From JACKOB01 sp024234575 (GTDB lineage Bacteria > Pseudomonadota > Gammaproteobacteria > Pseudomonadales > Oleiphilaceae), in assembly GCA_051208035.1 (NCBI GenBank), contig JBPJFZ010000003.1, positions 330,172 through 394,171 on the forward strand: a stretch of 64,000 nucleotides of DNA. Direction: 5' to 3'. This document shows positions 32,188 through 40,205 of the stretch, piece by piece (the stretch's first letter is position 1; every line of letters starts with the position of its first letter). The notes beneath the pieces are model-generated. The model saw only the letters and a program-made list of their open reading frames with translations, searched no databases and was not told where the DNA came from. The translations under genes were made by a program, and so were the position numbers.

Positions 32188-32451
32188 AGCTTTCAACTCT
32201 ATATATTATGTGTATTTCTGCCTGCGAAGCCGTCTTGTGCGTTATGCTTTACCAAGTAGCCACTGATGAAATTGAAAAATAGCCGGGCATTTTAAGTATT
32301 CACATGGGCTTATGCAAATAACTCGCGGTTTTGCCATGCCAGTGAGCAATAGAAGTGCCCCGTTGCCAGCGCTTCTTTGTCCAAAGTGTTTAAAACAAGG
32401 TGTTAAAATAGCGTTGATTTGCTAATGTTTGCGAAAAATTCTTTGAGGTAG

Positions 32452-33459
32452 ATGTATATGGATGATTTGCGGCCGGATGTTGATGAGGTGCGTCGTTTTC
32501 AGCAAGAGAGGGCGAAGTCAGCAAAGGTTAAAAAAACACCTGCTACGGATGCAGAGTCGAAACCATCTGAAGCAAGGCTTACCCCGGGCGTGACAAAGAA
32601 TAACCCTGCGCCAGGTGGAGAAAATCCCAAAGCGCAGCTTGCTGCTGCACCTGCTAAAAAAAGCTACTTTAATATACTTTTAGCTTTAATGATTATCTGC
32701 ATAGCGGTCGGAGCAGCCTACTATGGTCGACAGCAACAATTGCTGATCGAGCAAATGGATGAGAACCTGGCATACGCCACTGACTATATGAAGCAGAGTA
32801 AGTTGTTAATGGCGCGCTTGGAAGGGCGTGTGCATGAAACCGGGTCAGAGCTAGAGCAAAGTGGGTCGGCAGTGGATCAGAAGTTACAGTTTCTTGATTC
32901 TGAAATGCGCAAATTATGGGGTGTCGCTGGCGATACGAACAAAAAACTAATCGCTCAGACTCAATCTGAGATTGACAGTATAAAGACTGTAACGACTGGG
33001 CTCACCGATGCAGTGATCAGTCAGGAACGCAAAAGCCAGGCGCAGCAGAATAGCATTGATGAGTTACAAGCAGCCCTGTCTGCCAAAGTAAAAGAAGTGG
33101 CTAATTTGCAAACAGGTTTAGCTAAACAGAGTGCCGACAACGCCCAGCTGGTAAAAATACTTGAGCAGCTAAAAACGCAGATAAAAACCCTGGAAACAGC
33201 TCAGGCAAAACTGGCGACTGATTTACTGGTGCAGGTACAGGAGGCCAAGTCTGAAATAGCTTCTGTCAATGAAGAGGTGAGATCTTCAGCCAATGCAGAA
33301 AGTCCATTTGAAAAACGCATCAAAAATACTGAGGCGTCTATTGAGTCTATCAATGCTACACGGCGCCAGGTAAATGAACGAATCGTGACCATTGAACGTC
33401 GGTTAAACGATATTCAGTTGTTGTTAAAGAGCTCCCAGCCCATTGGTATAGCGCCATAA
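32452..33459 (+). CDS. uncharacterised membrane-anchored coiled-coil protein
   Basis: 335 residues. The first 70 are charged and Ala/Pro/Lys-rich, so probably cytoplasmic and disordered. One membrane helix occupies about 73-92 (FNILLALMIICIAVGAAYYG). The remaining 240 residues are almost entirely heptad-like (LEGRVHETGSELEQSG, LQAALSAKVKEVANLQTGLA, ILEQLKTQIKTLETAQAKL), giving a long periplasmic coiled coil. The start could be ATG 32452 or 32458; the second is better spaced from GAGGT. I do not recognise the family. It is followed after 50 bases by the acyl-CoA-dehydrogenase-like gene on the same strand. Confidence 0.75.
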   Translation: MYMDDLRPDVDEVRRFQQERAKSAKVKKTPATDAESKPSEARLTPGVTKNNPAPGGENPKAQLAAAPAKKSYFNILLALMIICIAVGAAYYGRQQQLLIEQMDENLAYATDYMKQSKLLMARLEGRVHETGSELEQSGSAVDQKLQFLDSEMRKLWGVAGDTNKKLIAQTQSEIDSIKTVTTGLTDAVISQERKSQAQQNSIDELQAALSAKVKEVANLQTGLAKQSADNAQLVKILEQLKTQIKTLETAQAKLATDLLVQVQEAKSEIASVNEEVRSSANAESPFEKRIKNTEASIESINATRRQVNERIVTIERRLNDIQLLLKSSQPIGIAP

Positions 33460-33509
33460 CGTAATATTTGTAGTTTTTTATCGTTCTCAACGATATTCGA
33501 GGATAGGAT

Positions 33510-34538
33510 ATGCAGCCTTTTTTCGACTTTTGGCAAACCTTGGGTTCACCTAAGGAAAGTGGACCCAAGATCCCAGAGGTTGTCGAAAAATTAGGGGATG
33601 TTGGATCGCTGTCTGCTTGGGTGATGCAGGCTTCAGCGTTTATCAATGGCAATGTGAAGAGCATTGATGTGGCTGGTAAGAGTGGTGCGCTGTCGAGCGT
33701 TAGCCAGGCATTTTTTTTGGGTTGTCTGGCGTCTGGCTCGGGAACGAACGGCGTCGGGCGTGCCTTTTATTCTAGTTATCAGCTAGCTATCCGAGAGCTT
33801 TTTCGTTTGCCCGCCGAAAAGGGACGCTTTTATTCATATTGCATCACAGAATCTGAAGGTAATCACCCGCGTCATATACAGACAACATGTCGCTTGCAGG
33901 GCGATCAATTGCTGGTGAATGGAACGAAGACTTTTGTGACGGCACCAGATATCGCAACAGATTTGCTCATCGTTGCTTCTCGGGGGTGGCTGGAAGGTCG
34001 TAATGAGTTAGCTGTTCTGCATTGTTCTCTTGCAAACGAAACAGTTAAAGATAAGGTGCGTCTTGATGTGTTTCCTTCCATGGCATTTGTACCTGAAGTG
34101 CGCCACGGCAGTATATCCTTAAAGGAGGCATTGCTTCCTATTGATATACTGCAGCAAGGGGCAAACTATGAGACCTTTGTTAAACCATTTCGCTGGTATG
34201 AAGATATTCATGTCTTTGCCGGGCTGTTTGGTTTGGTAGCGGCCGCCGCGATTATGTGTGGTGATAAGTCTGTTAGTCTGCGTTTACTTGGTTTGTCTTC
34301 CAGTTTGTGTGGTCTGCGGCCTGAAGATTATGCTGATAGTTACTCGCATTTACTTTGCGCTGGTGTCATGGAGCATTTTCGTTCCATGGCGGACGACGTT
34401 TCTAGGGTCATGTATGAGTTGAGTGAGGCGCACGGGCAGGCCTGGGAAAGAGATCGTCGTATTGTCGATGTGGCTGAGTTTGCACGAAAGCGAAGGGCTG
34501 AGCTGGCATGGAAAAAGCTCACTAAGTCGGAAATCTGA
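33510..34538 (+). CDS. acyl-CoA dehydrogenase-like protein
   Basis: 342 residues, shorter than the usual 380. CITESEGNHPRHIQTTCRLQ then GDQLLVNGTKTFVTAPDIAT match the middle beta-domain (substrate/FAD site) of acyl-CoA dehydrogenases. The helical C-terminal part is weakly conserved. The catalytic Glu cannot be assigned with certainty; FRWYEDIHVFAGLFG is a candidate region. It may be an atypical or inactive member, or a flavin oxidoreductase of the same fold. AGGATAGG precedes the start. A bidirectional hairpin ends the gene. No fatty-acid genes lie nearby, so the substrate is unknown. Confidence 0.7.
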   Translation: MQPFFDFWQTLGSPKESGPKIPEVVEKLGDVGSLSAWVMQASAFINGNVKSIDVAGKSGALSSVSQAFFLGCLASGSGTNGVGRAFYSSYQLAIRELFRLPAEKGRFYSYCITESEGNHPRHIQTTCRLQGDQLLVNGTKTFVTAPDIATDLLIVASRGWLEGRNELAVLHCSLANETVKDKVRLDVFPSMAFVPEVRHGSISLKEALLPIDILQQGANYETFVKPFRWYEDIHVFAGLFGLVAAAAIMCGDKSVSLRLLGLSSSLCGLRPEDYADSYSHLLCAGVMEHFRSMADDVSRVMYELSEAHGQAWERDRRIVDVAEFARKRRAELAWKKLTKSEI

Positions 34539-34553
34539 CTGTTTTCTCGGCAA

Positions 34554-34574
34554 AAAGGGCCGTCCCGGCCCTTT
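34554..34574. terminator. bidirectional terminator between convergent genes
   Basis: AAAGGGCCG pairs with CGGCCCTTT around a TCC loop, midway between the stop codons at 34538 (plus) and 34589 (minus). A and T runs on both sides let it serve both genes. Confidence 0.8.
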
Positions 34575-34588
34575 AGCAGTGTTCAGTG

Positions 34589-35323
34589 TTAACTGTTACT
34601 TGCGATGCCAACGTTTAGCGACTCGAACCAATCAAGAAAAAGCTGTACATCTTTGCCTCTAAAAATTCTTCCGTGTTGCGGCGCAAGCATTTTGATATCC
34701 AGAGACCTGACACGTTTTATCCAATCGTTTTTTGCTTTATTCGAAGGCATCCAGCGTTGATGAAACAGCTGCATTTTTTCGATATGGGAGTTGAAGTCTT
34801 CCACAAAAAAAGGTGCACCAGGTGTTTCCAGAGCAGCCCCGACATCACCAGAGAAGTAGATTTTTGCTACGGGATCATAGACGTGAAAGTTGCCGGATGA
34901 GTGCAGGTAGTGTGCAGGAATAAGCTGCAAGTCGATATTACCAACATGGATGCTATCACCAGCATCCTTAATGGCTTTGTATTCAATATTGTTCATGCCA
35001 AAATGGCGGACAAACCCCTCCCAGAGCCAAGGGCAATAAATCTTTGCCTTAGGCAGTACCTGGTCCCATAGCCCCAGTGAAGAAATTATGTCTGGGTCCT
35101 GATGCGAGGCGAAGAGATATTTAATTTCTTCGATCGAGACGTGTTTCAGTACGGCCGCTAGCATAGGAGCGAAAAGCTCTGTTCCACCCGGATCGAGTAA
35201 AATTGACTCCTTGTCGGAAATAATCATGTACTGGTTGGTATCAATGATTTTTTCAGGTTTAGAACTGTCGCGGCCAAACATAAGCCAGCGATGACCTTCA
35301 CTGTAAAGTGTGGTGGTTTGCAT
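34589..35323 (-). CDS. metallo-beta-lactamase-fold protein, ODP-like
   Basis: 244 residues. The metal-binding set is FASHQDPDI (H74, D76, D78), HYLHSSGNFHVYDP, YFSGDVGAA and APQHGRIF. The first motif reads HxDxD in place of the classical HxHxDH, as in the oxygen-binding di-iron (ODP/flavodiiron-like) branch of the fold. A flavodoxin domain is absent. A role in oxygen or nitric-oxide sensing or detoxification is an inference from the fold. It lies 59 bases after the small helical protein gene on the same strand, and the pair is probably one operon. Confidence 0.82.
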   Translation of the reverse strand: MQTTTLYSEGHRWLMFGRDSSKPEKIIDTNQYMIISDKESILLDPGGTELFAPMLAAVLKHVSIEEIKYLFASHQDPDIISSLGLWDQVLPKAKIYCPWLWEGFVRHFGMNNIEYKAIKDAGDSIHVGNIDLQLIPAHYLHSSGNFHVYDPVAKIYFSGDVGAALETPGAPFFVEDFNSHIEKMQLFHQRWMPSNKAKNDWIKRVRSLDIKMLAPQHGRIFRGKDVQLFLDWFESLNVGIASNS

Positions 35324-35382
35324 CGTTATTTCCCGTTTTTAAACGAAGCCTTGTCTAAAGGCGGTCAGATTAGCTTTTATTT

Positions 35383-35985
35383 TTAGCGAGCACTGTCTAG
35401 CAAAGAGATTGAATGCGTGACGTGCTCTTTTATTCTGTTGGCCATGGTTTGGATGCCGTCAGCCATTTCAACCAGGTGACCGCGAAACTCTCCTGTTTGC
35501 ACCGCTTCCAGTTTGGATGTAACGGCGATGACATCTATTGCCCGCATATGCTGCTGGATTTCATCTAGTTTTGCATATAGCTCGTTCATCAGTCTGGTAA
35601 ATCTGGCATCGAGGTTCTTTTTCTCAATTTTTATCCGCTTTACATTTTCGTCGATATCACCTTTAAACTTTGCGTCTGCAGCGAGTTTGGAAGCTTTAGC
35701 AAGTTGATCGAGTGTTGTGCTGTTGCGCCATTCGTTTACAGAGTGGGCAGATATGTTAATAGCGGTATGGTTTATCGATTGGGCCAAGATGATTGTTTTG
35801 TTGGCAAGTTCGTCATAAAAATTAGCGATTACCGCCAGGCCTGCGGCTTTGCTTCCAGCGCGCAAGACGATGGCCCTGGCATTTTTTGAAGAAATGGCAA
35901 GCTGACGTGCTATTTGTTGCGCTTGATGAAGCTCGGAAGCAATCCTTGCCGCTGCAACCGTTTGCACCGCGTGGTTTTCAGTCAT
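35383..35985 (-). CDS. small helical signalling-like protein
   Basis: 200 residues from the ATG at 35983-35985 (MTENHAVQTVAAARIASELH); an earlier in-frame start would add 15. It is nearly all helix, with no membrane segment. Stretches such as ASELHQAQQIARQLAISSKN and VIAVTSKLEAVQTGEFRGHL resemble the signalling or four-helix parts of chemotaxis receptors (the second recalls INxLAxNAAVEAARAGE-type sequence), but no true MCP hairpin is complete. Its place before an ODP-like gene suggests a soluble sensor or adaptor working with it. Not a recognised named gene. Confidence 0.65.
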   Translation of the reverse strand: MTENHAVQTVAAARIASELHQAQQIARQLAISSKNARAIVLRAGSKAAGLAVIANFYDELANKTIILAQSINHTAINISAHSVNEWRNSTTLDQLAKASKLAADAKFKGDIDENVKRIKIEKKNLDARFTRLMNELYAKLDEIQQHMRAIDVIAVTSKLEAVQTGEFRGHLVEMADGIQTMANRIKEHVTHSISLLDSAR

Positions 35986-36264
35986 GTTGTTCGCCTGTAG
36001 TGCTGACTTTTTTAAGGAAGTATAGAACAAATTTTGATGCCTGCAGGTGTGTACAGATCCGAGAGCAACAAATTTAATTTATTGGAATCTCAATAAATTA
36101 ACTGTGAGCTGGTCTTAACAGAAAATACTAAAAAGCGTTATAGTTACCGCAGGAGTCCTCGGTAGTCGGGGTGATTGGTGCGAGTCGGTTATTCGGCTCA
36201 TCTCAAACGGTTCAATATCTGCCAAATGAAAAAGGCTTGGGCATATCTGGGGAGTAAAACCAGA

Positions 36265-36783
36265 ATGGGCGTTAAAAGTAATATCAATAATCGTATAGAT
36301 CAGGCAAAAGCGTTTGCCGACAAACTACGTAAGGCTTATCACGATGCATATGAGAAAGCTTTAGAGGCGACCTCTGAAAAAGTAGATGATTTGCGCAAGG
36401 TTGGTGAACACCTTGATGCGGGTGCTGTTCGCGAGGCAATTGCGACAAAGGTGCAGGCTGCGCATAAAATAGTAGATGATTTAAATCGGTCACTTGCAGA
36501 CAAAGCTGTGCCGGCATTCAGAAAGCGAAACAATCCGCCTGATGCTGGTATAAAGGTGCTTGGCCAGGAGCTTGAGGGGCTGGCAGTAACTGAAGGCAAA
36601 GAAGAGGGTGAGGTAGAGGTGGTGCCGACGAAAAAGCCTCGAGCAAAAAGACCCGCTGTCAGCAAAGCAGCCTCTGCTCCAAAAAGTGTCACCGCAAAGA
36701 AAGCAGCGGCCGCGAGTAATCGCAAGCCGGCAAAGCGCAGGGGTTCAAGCAAAAAGCCGCCTTCAAACCCAGACACCAACTAG
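36265..36783 (+). CDS. histone H1/AlgP-like basic protein
   Basis: 172 residues from the ATG at 36265 (MGVKSNINNRIDQAKAFADK), with GGGGAG upstream; starts at 36226 or 36175 are also in frame. The N-terminal half is helical with many Ala, Lys and Glu (AFADKLRKAYHDAYEKALEA). The C-terminal 60 residues are a Lys/Ala/Pro/Arg-rich tail (KKPRAKRPAVSKAASAPKSV, AKRRGSSKKPPS), as in AlgP and other bacterial H1-like proteins. DNA compaction or regulation is likely; the exact role is unknown. It is convergent with the small gene at 36858. Confidence 0.72.
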   Translation: MGVKSNINNRIDQAKAFADKLRKAYHDAYEKALEATSEKVDDLRKVGEHLDAGAVREAIATKVQAAHKIVDDLNRSLADKAVPAFRKRNNPPDAGIKVLGQELEGLAVTEGKEEGEVEVVPTKKPRAKRPAVSKAASAPKSVTAKKAAAASNRKPAKRRGSSKKPPSNPDTN

Positions 36784-36857
36784 TCGCTAAGAAAACCTTC
36801 GCAAGCAGGCATTGTGCACTCTGTTATGCGCTTCCTTTCAATAATCTGTCGTAAATG

Positions 36858-37076
36858 TTATTTGTGGAGTGTTTGTTCCAGATCATCAATGATTTTTTTT
36901 CGGACGTTGACCATTTTAGAATAGGTTTGTAGTAAATGGATATGGCCCTCCAATGTTGATTCGGAGAGCATGTCTATTCTGCTTTGGAAATGTTCCACCT
37001 CTTTTAAAAGCAAATTGATGACGGCTTGGGTGTGGTAGTAGTGTCCGTGATAATTAATTTTTTTTGCGGTGTCCAT
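36858..37076 (-). CDS. small uncharacterised helical protein
   Basis: 72 residues, MDTAKKINYHGHYYHTQAVI onward, with a His/Tyr-rich N-terminus and amphipathic helices after it. AAGGAAAGCGCC precedes the start at ideal spacing, the main reason to accept it. No membrane segment or known motif. It lies between the H1-like gene and the tRNA cluster. Confidence 0.65.
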   Translation of the reverse strand: MDTAKKINYHGHYYHTQAVINLLLKEVEHFQSRIDMLSESTLEGHIHLLQTYSKMVNVRKKIIDDLEQTLHK

Positions 37077-37193
37077 GGCGCTTTCCTTTTATGGGGACTT
37101 TCTCTCTATCCTGGCGCGAGAGTCTTTGATTTGGTTGGTTTTTGAGCTTTATTAAGTTGATTAAAAAAAATAAGAAAAAGTTTGTAAATAGGT

Positions 37194-37221
37194 TTGACTT
37201 GGTAAAAAAATTCTATAGAAT
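37194..37221 (+). promoter_or_regulatory. promoter of the tRNA cluster
   Basis: TTGACT (37194-37199), 16 bases, TAGAAT (37216-37221), then GCGC. The GC-rich block after the -10 is the discriminator type seen at stringently controlled stable-RNA promoters. The first tRNA begins 21 bases further on. Confidence 0.65.
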
Positions 37222-37242
37222 GCGCATCTCAAATCGAGGTTG

Positions 37243-37318
37243 GGGTGGTTAGCTCAGCTGGGAGAGCATCGCCCTTACAAGGCGAGGGTCGCAGGTTCGA
37301 TCCCTGCACCACCCACCA
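37243..37318 (+). tRNA. tRNA-Val (TAC), first copy
   Basis: 76 bases with encoded CCA. Acceptor GGGTGGT pairs with ACCACCC, the D arm is TAGCTCAGCTGGGAGAGC, the anticodon stem is TCGCC/GGCGA with TAC in the loop, and the T arm is GCAGGTTCGATCCCTGC. All stems pair. Confidence 0.97.
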
Positions 37319-37341
37319 AATCGATTTGCTGTTAGCACAGC

Positions 37342-37418
37342 GGACCGGTAGTTCAGTTGGTTAGAATACCGGCCTGTCACGCCGGGGGTCGCGGGTTCGA
37401 GTCCCGTCCGGTCCGCCA
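37342..37418 (+). tRNA. tRNA-Asp (GTC), first copy
   Basis: 77 bases with encoded CCA. Acceptor GGACCGG pairs with CCGGTCC, the discriminator is G, the anticodon GTC sits in CCGGCCTGTCACGCCGG, and the T arm is CGCGGGTTCGAGTCCCG. It lies 23 bases after the tRNA-Val. Confidence 0.97.
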
Positions 37419-37538
37419 ATTTGCTAACATAATGCGTGATGATTGTACTGCAAAATTTCGTTCTTATTAAGGTTCGCTAGTTAGACAAAAGTCTTATAAA
37501 GGCTTTGTTTAAGCGAGTTTTAAAGAGTGGATAAAGTT

Positions 37539-37614
37539 GGGTGGTTAGCTCAGCTGGGAGAGCATCGCCCTTACAAGGCGAGGGTCGCAGGTTCGATCCC
37601 TGCACCACCCACCA
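37539..37614 (+). tRNA. tRNA-Val (TAC), second copy
   Basis: Identical in sequence to the copy at 37243. It is separated from the first tRNA-Asp by 120 bases that are unlike the leader of the first copy, so the pair was duplicated as tRNA units or the spacers have diverged. Confidence 0.97.
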
Positions 37615-37662
37615 ATAGCAGTCAGTAAGAGAAGTGTAAAGTAGTTAAAGTTTAAATACAGC

Positions 37663-37739
37663 GGACCGGTAGTTCAGTTGGTTAGAATACCGGCCTGTCA
37701 CGCCGGGGGTCGCGGGTTCGAGTCCCGTCCGGTCCGCCA
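37663..37739 (+). tRNA. tRNA-Asp (GTC), second copy
   Basis: Identical to the copy at 37342, 48 bases after the second tRNA-Val (23 in the first pair). Completes a Val-Asp-Val-Asp array. Confidence 0.97.
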
Positions 37740-38025
37740 ACTTTAAACGTAGACTGATTAAGTCGTATTAGTTAGTACCCGTAGTTTTGGTTCTTCCTTT
37801 CCTGCCGCTGCATTATTCGATTTTCATTCCTTCTTAAGTTTTATCTAACAGGCGAAAGCATTGTTGATTTCTTCAATAGTTATTTTCCCATATGGGACCT
37901 AAGGCATTGCCTTGTAGCTATAAGTACAAATTAACTTTTTCGGAAAGCTGCCTGATAATTAATCAAACTGTCACAATCCTCGCATAATCTACCTTTAAAT
38001 AATTGAAGCAATCGAGGAACTATAA
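37740..38025. other. leader region between tRNAs and acidic peptide gene
   Basis: 286 AT-rich bases with no gene of length. The tRNA transcript must end here, but no strong hairpin with a T run was found. A possible -10, CATAAT, sits near 37982, about 40 bases before the short gene. Confidence 0.3.
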
Positions 38026-38118
38026 ATGCAAGACTACACAGATGAACTGCTTGATGTTCAGGCGGAAGAGTACGAATACGAAAGCGATTATTATCAGGAT
38101 GACGCTGAAGAACTCTAG
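38026..38118 (+). CDS. 30-residue extremely acidic microprotein
   Basis: A short ORF with a good ribosome site: CGAGGAAC lies seven bases before the ATG at 38026. The product has 30 residues: 6 Asp, 7 Glu, 5 Tyr and no Lys, Arg or His. Two halves are MQDYTDELLDVQAEEY and EYESDYYQDDAEEL. With no positive charge it cannot be a classical antimicrobial or membrane peptide. DNA mimicry, protein binding or a regulatory upstream role are open possibilities. No larger gene follows within 650 bases, so it is not a leader peptide of an obvious operon. I know no named relative. Confidence 0.55.
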   Translation: MQDYTDELLDVQAEEYEYESDYYQDDAEEL

Positions 38119-38771
38119 TGTTGGTGCTAATAAGCGCATTTAAGCACACGGGTTATTTGTAAATAATTACACACTTAAAAATGAAGACAATGTTTAACGT
38201 GTCTTCTGATGCCTTTAATAGGGCATGCGTCTCCGGTTTTTCAGGGGGGGCAGAATTAATTTGTTTGAGACCATTCGGTAGTGCCTGGCCAGTTCTGACC
38301 AAAGGCATGCTGAGTGGTAAATAATTCTTTTCCAATCCAATCCAATCCAATCCAATCCAATCTAGTTTAATATTGCGAGCGACTGTCGAAAGTCGAGGTC
38401 AGCTAATTTACTAGCTATTGGTAGTTATTTATTTGGTGGTTGGCTTGGCCAAAATACCAATAAACAGGTTGGCTCGCTCTAGATATATTGCATGCAGCAG
38501 ATATTTTTAGATTATTGTCTATTGCTATCCGGCACCTCTTGTAGAGATTGCTAAAAAAATAATAAAGCCATAGCCTGCAATCCGACTCATCCTGTCCTAA
38601 ACTTATCGTCAATTTGCTTGGTCACACATATGAAACTCTATACCAGCTGATACAATGCTGGAGGATAGACCTGTGTGACATGCATCTGGTTAGATGTTTC
38701 TTGCCCGGCAGTTTTGCGGGGTCGTGTGGTACTTTTTTTAGAAATGCGCCCGGCGCTTTAATGGGATTCTT
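38119..38771. other. long gene-poor region with short tandem repeat
   Basis: 653 bases with no supported gene. Contents: an inverted pair ATGCC/GGCAT near 38210-38228, a G-run near 38244, six TCCAA units at 38331-38360, and AT-rich sequence before the next gene. A minus-strand open frame across the repeat (MDWIGLEKN...) starts inside it and has no ribosome site or family likeness. The promoter of the coiled-coil gene at 38772 presumably lies in the last 150 bases. Confidence 0.4.
38331..38360. repeat. TCCAA pentanucleotide repeat, six units
   Basis: Six perfect tandem TCCAA units followed by TCTAG. Such repeats vary in number by slippage. It is not inside a supported gene, and it is 410 bases before the next one, so any phase-variable effect would be on transcription. 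Confidence 0.9.
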
Positions 38772-40172
38772 ATGGTGCGTAACAAGTCCGATGCCGGATT
38801 CGAAGCGATTTTCTTTTTAAGCGAGCACCGCGTTTTTCGACAGATGCTTAAATCTGAGTTTGAAGCGTTGTTGGATGGCTATGTCGGTTTGTCGGATATG
38901 GCTGACACCGAGGCGTATGTCGTACATGTATTTCTTAGCCCCCAGTTAAAAATAACTGCTCTCGTATTTTTTACGATTTACTTTGATGAGGATGGGAGAG
39001 CGGATCCGGAGTGGAACCTTCCGGTGGAAAAAATGGCAGCTAAAGGCGGTTCTGGGCCTGACTTGGGTGGCGGGCCTATTCGCCTGGCCTGTCGTAGTCA
39101 ATGCCCAATAAATTGGCATCAGACTGAGCTTTGGGATCCTTCTATGAAGGCTGGCGCCAATGATTTTCAGGCGATAAGAAAAGCAGTAGATGAGAACCGG
39201 TTAGGTTTTGAAATCGTAGCTCCGAAGCCTGAAAAAGAAGTTCCCCCTCTCGAAGCGCGCGCTACAAGCAAAAAAAAATCAGCACTGCCGCCGGTCTTGG
39301 ATGAGGAGGAGATTCCGCTATTGTCTGAGGAAGGAGAAGAGGAGGATAGTGGTTCGCTTGAAGAGGAAGTCGAGGTTTCTCGAGATAATCCGGAGCATCG
39401 AACGAAAATAGCACGCACGCTAAAAGCGCAGCGTCTACGTATCAAAACACTTGAAAACTATAAAAACGATGAGTTAGCCGAGCAGGCTAGAGAGTTTAGA
39501 ATCAGTGCCCAGCAAAGTAAGCACCAGTTGCAGGAGTTAGAGCAATCGCTGGAACGATTCAAATTGCACAAAGAGCAACTTGAAAAGAAGCTGTCTGACC
39601 GCAACGAACAGTTTCTTGCACTCCAAGATCGAATGGCTGACCAGTCGACGCTAGTGGCGGAATTGCAGAAGAAGCTGCGCGGCACTGAGAATATTGAGCA
39701 AGAGCGTGAAGAAGCTACCACCTTAAGGGCCGAGCTGCTGATCGTGAAAGAGCAGCTTGATAAGCGTAATGAAGATCTCAAGGCGCGTGACGAGGTATTG
39801 GATCAGCTAAGGTCTGAGTTGGAGGACCTGAAAGAAAGCTATGATGAGTTGCGTAATGAAGGCAGCCTCTTTGAGAAACTGCATGAGCTGGATGTTGTCT
39901 TTATGGCTTATCATCCAGGGGCAGGTCACGTCACTATTCCATTCGTTGATATTAAACGCTACGCCAATAATCCCACCGGTTACGTTGCCAGTAAATGCTA
40001 TGTGAAAGAAGAAGATTATCTGCACTGGCTGGAGCATTATGAAAGCCCGGTCTGTCAGCATCGCACTGCGTCGGGTGATGTCTGTGGCACGCCTCTTAGT
40101 GTTGTGCATGCCCCTAGTGAATTTAAGCCCGAGTACAGTGATCGCTGCGTCGTACATCGAAAAAAATTCTGA
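38772..40172 (+). CDS. uncharacterised coiled-coil protein with Cys/His tail
   Basis: 466 residues in three parts. Residues 1-150 form a folded domain (LSEHRVFRQMLKSEFEALLD, YFDEDGRADPEWNLPVEKMA, GPIRLACRSQCPINWHQTEL). Residues 150-210 are an acidic disordered linker (EEEIPLLSEEGEEEDSGSLE). Residues 210-375 are a long coiled coil (LKAQRLRIKTLENYKNDELA and onward). The last 90 contain HPGAGHVTIPFVDIKRYANN and CQHRTASGDVCGTPLSVVHA with a final DRCVVHRKKF, a likely zinc site of three Cys and several His. I do not recognise a named family. Cytoplasmic, function unknown; a chromosome- or cell-envelope-organising role is only a guess. Confidence 0.78.
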   Translation: MVRNKSDAGFEAIFFLSEHRVFRQMLKSEFEALLDGYVGLSDMADTEAYVVHVFLSPQLKITALVFFTIYFDEDGRADPEWNLPVEKMAAKGGSGPDLGGGPIRLACRSQCPINWHQTELWDPSMKAGANDFQAIRKAVDENRLGFEIVAPKPEKEVPPLEARATSKKKSALPPVLDEEEIPLLSEEGEEEDSGSLEEEVEVSRDNPEHRTKIARTLKAQRLRIKTLENYKNDELAEQAREFRISAQQSKHQLQELEQSLERFKLHKEQLEKKLSDRNEQFLALQDRMADQSTLVAELQKKLRGTENIEQEREEATTLRAELLIVKEQLDKRNEDLKARDEVLDQLRSELEDLKESYDELRNEGSLFEKLHELDVVFMAYHPGAGHVTIPFVDIKRYANNPTGYVASKCYVKEEDYLHWLEHYESPVCQHRTASGDVCGTPLSVVHAPSEFKPEYSDRCVVHRKKF

Positions 40173-40205
40173 TCACTTCAAAATCTGTCGGCTGTGTCTC
40201 TGTCA

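Noticed and set aside
37931..38149. Minus-strand 72-codon frame over the acidic peptide gene
   Set aside because: No ribosome site; the plus-strand 30-codon frame has a good one. It remains possible that neither is real.
38153..38350. Minus-strand 65-codon frame beginning in the TCCAA repeat
   Set aside because: Its start lies in the repeat, no ribosome site precedes it and nothing in it resembles a protein family.
38331..38360. CRISPR-like array
   Set aside because: Contiguous 5-bp units without spacers; not a CRISPR array.
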